This document shows, one piece after another, positions 59,343 to 62,577 of a stretch of DNA of 62,577 nucleotides. The DNA is taken from contig DASVWZ010000299.1 in assembly GCA_036392935.1 (NCBI GenBank), positions 1-62,577 of the forward strand, in the 5' to 3' direction. Positions within the stretch are counted from its first letter, which is position 1. Each line of letters starts with the position of its first letter. Origin of the DNA: DASVWZ01 sp036392935 (GTDB taxonomy: Bacteria > Acidobacteriota > Terriglobia > Terriglobales > Acidobacteriaceae). Below the pieces are notes generated by a model that saw nothing but the letters and a program-made list of their open reading frames with translations, was not told the origin of the DNA and searched no databases. Position numbers and translations under genes: made by a program.

Positions 59343-60261
59343 AACCTCGCTCGTTGCCGCCCAAAGCGGTCACGGCTTCGGTTCTGAGCCTCATAAAATG
59401 ACGCGCTACGTCATCGTCACCCCGATCCGCGACGAAGAAAAGTTCATCGAATCGACTATCGCGTCGGTGGCCGCGCAGACCGTCCGCCCGATGGAATGGG
59501 TTATCGTCAACGATGGCTCGACCGATCGCACCGCCGAAATTATTGACCGCTGTGCCACCGAGCTCCCCTGGATGCACGTCGTTCATCGTGCCAATCGCGG
59601 CTTCCGCAAATCCGGCGGCGGAGTCATCGAAGCTTTCTATGAAGGCTACAACGCGCTCAAATCTGGCCACTGGGACTTCGTCGTCAAACTCGATGGCGAT
59701 TTGACCCTCCCGCCCGACTACTTCGAAAAATGCTTTGCACACTTTGATCAGGATCCCAAACTCGGTATCGGCGGCGGGGACATCTACCACGACCTCCATG
59801 GCACCAAGAAACTCGAAGTCAATCCCAAGTTTCACGTCCGGGGCGCTACTAAGATTTACCGTCGTGCCTGCTGGGAGGGCATTGGCGGGCTTATACAGGC
59901 CCCAGGCTGGGACACCATTGATGAAGTCAAGGCCAACATGCTCGGCTGGACCACCTACAGCTTCGGCGAACTCCAACTCCTCCACCATCGCTTCACCGGA
60001 ACCGCCGACGGGCTGCTGCGCGACCGCATTAAGCATGGCGTTGCCTGTTACGTCTCCGGCTACGACCCGCTGTTTCTGATCGCGAGCTGCATCTTCCGTC
60101 TGAAGCAGAAACCTTACGTCAGCGGCGCGGCCGCCATCTTCTACGGCTTCGTCAAAGGGTATTGGCAGCGCCTGCCCCGCGTGGACGACAAACAGTTCAT
60201 CACTTATTTGCGCCGCCAGCAATTGCGCCGTCTTTGCGGACTCGAAACCATCTGGAAATAA
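59314..60261 (+). CDS. GT2-like glycosyltransferase
   Basis: 315 aa from ATG 59314; ATG 59398 is a better match to the family start (MTRYVIVTPIRDEEKFIESTIASVAAQTVRPMEWVIVNDGSTDRT) and avoids overlap with the previous gene. DxD-like 'FVVKLDGDLTLPPDYFEK' and 'IGGGDIYHDLHG'. The rest is less conserved. Works on the same repeat unit as the GT4 enzyme. Confidence 0.88.
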   Translation: MTVFTSTADKTSLVAAQSGHGFGSEPHKMTRYVIVTPIRDEEKFIESTIASVAAQTVRPMEWVIVNDGSTDRTAEIIDRCATELPWMHVVHRANRGFRKSGGGVIEAFYEGYNALKSGHWDFVVKLDGDLTLPPDYFEKCFAHFDQDPKLGIGGGDIYHDLHGTKKLEVNPKFHVRGATKIYRRACWEGIGGLIQAPGWDTIDEVKANMLGWTTYSFGELQLLHHRFTGTADGLLRDRIKHGVACYVSGYDPLFLIASCIFRLKQKPYVSGAAAIFYGFVKGYWQRLPRVDDKQFITYLRRQQLRRLCGLETIWK

Positions 60262-60272
60262 GCTGACCTGAT

Positions 60273-62177
60273 ATGTGCGGCATCTGCGGAAAATTCGAGT
60301 TTGACCGGAACACGAACGTAAGCGAAGCGCTCATCGATGGCATGCTCCAGACCATCCGCCATCGCGGCCCGGACGATCGCGGCACTTACTTTGCGCCACA
60401 GATCGGGCTCGGCCACGCCCGTCTCTCCATCATCGACCTCAACACCGGCCATCAACCCATCTGCAATGAAGACGGCACCGTCTGGATCGTCTTCAACGGC
60501 GAAATCTACAACTATCGGGAGCTACGCAATTTCCTGCTCGCCAAAGGCCACGTCCTCAAAACGCAAAGCGATACAGAGGTCATCGTTCACCTTTACGAAG
60601 AACTCGGCCCGCGCTGCGTCGAGAGACTGCGCGGTATGTTCGCCTTCGCCATCTGGAATGAAAATGACAAATCACTTTTCCTCGCCCGCGACCGCGTCGG
60701 CATCAAGCCCCTATACTATTTCCTGAACGAAAAGACGTTGGTTTTTGGCTCCGAAATCAAAGCTCTGCTCGCCGATCCTGCCGTCAAGCGCACTCTGGCG
60801 CCCGAAGTCATCGATCGTTTCCTGACCTTCCTTTACGTCCCCGGCGAACAGACGCTGCTTCAGGGCATTCGCAAGCTCGCTCCCGGACATTTCCTTCTCG
60901 CCAAAAATGGCAAAGTCGAAGTCCATCAATATTGGGATCTCAAATTCGCCCGGCAATCCCCGCCGCTTAGCCTCGAAGATGCGGAAGCCCAGCTCTCCGC
61001 TCTGCTGGCCGAATCCGTCGAGCTGCACATGATCGCCGACGTTCCCGTTGGGGTGCTTCTTAGCGGCGGCGTCGACTCGACCGCTGTTCTCAGCTACGCT
61101 GCCGAACGCACCGGCAAAAAAATCAACACGTTCACTGTCGGATTCTCCGGCTCGCAAGTCGCCGACGAGCGTCCTTACGCCAAACTGGCCGCCGAAAAAT
61201 ATGGCAGCCGCCAGTTCGAGATGACCATCTCAGCCCAAGACTTCGCCACCTTCCTGCCGCAGTACGTCTGGCACATGGAAGAACCGGTCTGCGAGCCGCC
61301 CGCCGTCGCGCTTTATTACGTTTCGAAGCTGGCTCGCGAGCACGTCAAAGTTCTGCTCTCCGGTGAAGGCGGCGACGAAGCCTTTGCCGGCTACGACAAC
61401 TACCGCAACCTCGTCTGGCTTGAGCGCCTCAAGCAACTCTGTCCCGCCGCCAACCGCGCAATCTCACGCGGCCTGTCACACCTCAGTTCGCAAACCCGTT
61501 CGCCGCGCCTTGCCCGTTACGCGCCGCTGGTGAACGCGAATTTTCCCGACTACTACTACAGCCGCACTTCTACTCCTTATCGCTACTCCGGCAACGGCAT
61601 CGGTGAACTTTACTCGCATGACTTTCTGAATTCCATCAACCGCGAGTACTCTATCGAACCCGTACGCAGATTGCTCTCGACCGTCAGCAATCAGCCCGTG
61701 CTCAATCAAATGCTCTACATCGACACCAAAACCTGGCTGCCTGACGACCTGCTCATCAAGGCCGACAAAATGACCATGGCCAACTCACTCGAATTGCGCG
61801 TGCCCCTTCTCGATCATCGCCTGCTCGAGTTCGCGGCGTCGCTGCCGCCCCAATACAAGCTCAATCGCTTTACGCTGAAATACATCTGGAAAAAAGCGCT
61901 ATCGAAACGCGTACCCGCTGAAATCCTCAATCGCCGCAAAGCTGGATTCCCCGTGCCGTACGCATCCTGGCTGCGTCGCGACCTCAAAGATCAGGTCCAC
62001 TCCATTCTCAGCGACCGCAAAACTACCCAGCGTGGATACTTCCAGCCCTCAGCCGTCGAAAATCTCATGAAAGCCAATCGCGACCACGGCACCCACTCGA
62101 AAGAAATATTCTCGTTGGTCGCGCTCGAACTCTGGCACCGCATGTTCCTCGACGGCGGCCGCGTCACGCTGACCTAA
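60273..62177 (+). CDS. Asparagine-synthase-type amidotransferase (exosortase-associated)
   Basis: 634 aa. Ntn glutaminase start 'MCGICGKFEF' (Cys2 nucleophile), 'IRHRGPDDRG', 'LGHARLSIIDL', 'FNGEIYNYRELR', then the synthetase domain 'VPVGVLLSGGVDSTAVLSYAA' (PP-loop SGGVDS) and 'LLSGEGGDEAFAGYDNY'. Length and place fit the amidotransferase 1 family of exosortase A systems. It would amidate a uronic acid or carboxylate in the polymer rather than make free asparagine; the substrate is not proved by sequence. Confidence 0.9.
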   Translation: MCGICGKFEFDRNTNVSEALIDGMLQTIRHRGPDDRGTYFAPQIGLGHARLSIIDLNTGHQPICNEDGTVWIVFNGEIYNYRELRNFLLAKGHVLKTQSDTEVIVHLYEELGPRCVERLRGMFAFAIWNENDKSLFLARDRVGIKPLYYFLNEKTLVFGSEIKALLADPAVKRTLAPEVIDRFLTFLYVPGEQTLLQGIRKLAPGHFLLAKNGKVEVHQYWDLKFARQSPPLSLEDAEAQLSALLAESVELHMIADVPVGVLLSGGVDSTAVLSYAAERTGKKINTFTVGFSGSQVADERPYAKLAAEKYGSRQFEMTISAQDFATFLPQYVWHMEEPVCEPPAVALYYVSKLAREHVKVLLSGEGGDEAFAGYDNYRNLVWLERLKQLCPAANRAISRGLSHLSSQTRSPRLARYAPLVNANFPDYYYSRTSTPYRYSGNGIGELYSHDFLNSINREYSIEPVRRLLSTVSNQPVLNQMLYIDTKTWLPDDLLIKADKMTMANSLELRVPLLDHRLLEFAASLPPQYKLNRFTLKYIWKKALSKRVPAEILNRRKAGFPVPYASWLRRDLKDQVHSILSDRKTTQRGYFQPSAVENLMKANRDHGTHSKEIFSLVALELWHRMFLDGGRVTLT

Positions 62178-62195
62178 CGACGAATTCATCTGCGC

Positions 62196-62577
62196 ATGAA
62201 ACCCAACGCCAATCCGCGCAAGCCCAACCGCCGCCGCGCCGCGCTGAATCTCGCCGCTGGCAGCCTGTGGTATCTTCCCGCGCGTTTCACCGCCGCTGGC
62301 CTGCTCGGCGCCGATTATGCCCTGCGCTGTGTCCTGTTTCACCATATTTCCGACTCCGAGACCTCATTCACCCAGGGCCTCGGCGTCACCACCTCGCACC
62401 AGGATTTCGAATCGGCACTGAAATTTCTCACCCAGCATTACACGCCCGTCAGCCTCGACCAAATCATCGCGGACCGCCAAGGGCAGGCACTCCCATCGCG
62501 GCCCGTGCTTGTGACCTTCGACGACGCCTACGCCTCCATCCGTGAACTCGCGGCCCCACTGTGCGCCAAATATAAGG
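62196..62577 (+). CDS. Polysaccharide deacetylase, 5' part (cut by window end)
   Basis: 127 codons from ATG 62196 with no stop before the edge. 'LRCVLFHHISDSETSFTQGLGVTTSHQDFESALKFLTQHYTPVSLDQI' and 'RPVLVTFDDAYASIRELAAPLCAKYK' carry the NodB motif TFDD. 18 nt after the amidotransferase stop. The N-terminal 'KPNANPRKPNRRRAALNLAAGSL' is basic. The rest of the domain lies outside. Confidence 0.85.
   Translation, partial: MKPNANPRKPNRRRAALNLAAGSLWYLPARFTAAGLLGADYALRCVLFHHISDSETSFTQGLGVTTSHQDFESALKFLTQHYTPVSLDQIIADRQGQALPSRPVLVTFDDAYASIRELAAPLCAKYK

Noticed and set aside
59209..60222. 337-aa frame antisense to the GT2 gene
   Set aside because: Acidic, motif-free, mirror of a glycosyltransferase with DGD and NDGS motifs.

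Overview
The window looks like chromosomal DNA from an acidobacterium, probably class Terriglobia. Three things point there: the mix of families (DUF2934, ImuA/ImuB/DnaE2, a CcmF-CcmH cluster, an exosortase-type exopolysaccharide locus), the high GC, and dispersed repeats I associate with that phylum. The repeats are GACTGAT heptad tracts, elements that read as HGGTE or NTE peptides when translated, and REP-like elements. The assignment is by pattern; no database search was possible.

Layout. 0-3 kb: biotin carrier and biotin carboxylase subunits of an acyl-CoA carboxylase. 3-8 kb: an accessory strip with a frameshifted beta-propeller gene, a secreted lectin-like protein, a toxin-antitoxin pair whose PIN toxin is frameshifted, a LecA-like/LssY_C secreted protein, and a two-gene HEPN module lying between two copies of the LssY_C 3' end. 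8-18.7 kb: mostly housekeeping genes (ychF, an M28 peptidase, a MoxR ATPase, htpX, a 2OG-Fe dioxygenase and a tightly coupled cytochrome c maturation operon). 18.9-24.8 kb: the imuA-imuB-dnaE2 mutagenesis cassette, carrying repeat elements inside its coding sequences. 25-28.1 kb: a more AT-rich island with small basic proteins, an MqsRA-like pair, a lone IS1-like transposase and a membrane protein/SinR-like pair, ending beside tRNA-Glu(CTC). 28.4-36.3 kb: a YihY/BrkB protein and an Omp85-TamB pair.

From 36.3 kb to the end lies one large surface-polysaccharide locus of the exosortase (PEP-CTERM) type. It holds a PrsT-like TPR lipoprotein, a secreted protein with a VPEGG-type C-terminal sorting signal, an UpxY/NusG-like antiterminator behind a 505-nt leader, and a degenerate sigma-54-activator-like regulator. 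Export and assembly genes follow (Wza-like, a beta-barrel, Wzz, an ExeA-like ATPase, a CpsD-like kinase, a priming sugar transferase). The last part makes and decorates the sugar: a WbpB/WbpD/WbpE-like set for a 2,3-diamino sugar, UDP-glucose dehydrogenase, an ATP-grasp/aspartokinase pair, two glycosyltransferases, an asparagine-synthase-type amidotransferase and two deacetylase-like proteins, the last cut by the window end. No exosortase gene is visible, so it is probably outside the window.

The points most worth following up are the HEPN module flanked by duplicated gene ends, the membrane-protein/SinR-like pair in the tRNA-proximal island, the repeat-derived peptides inside dnaE2 and imuA, the ATP-grasp/aspartokinase pair in the polysaccharide operon, and the 10-bp-phased TTGCA direct repeat upstream of both the VPEGG protein gene and the polysaccharide operon.
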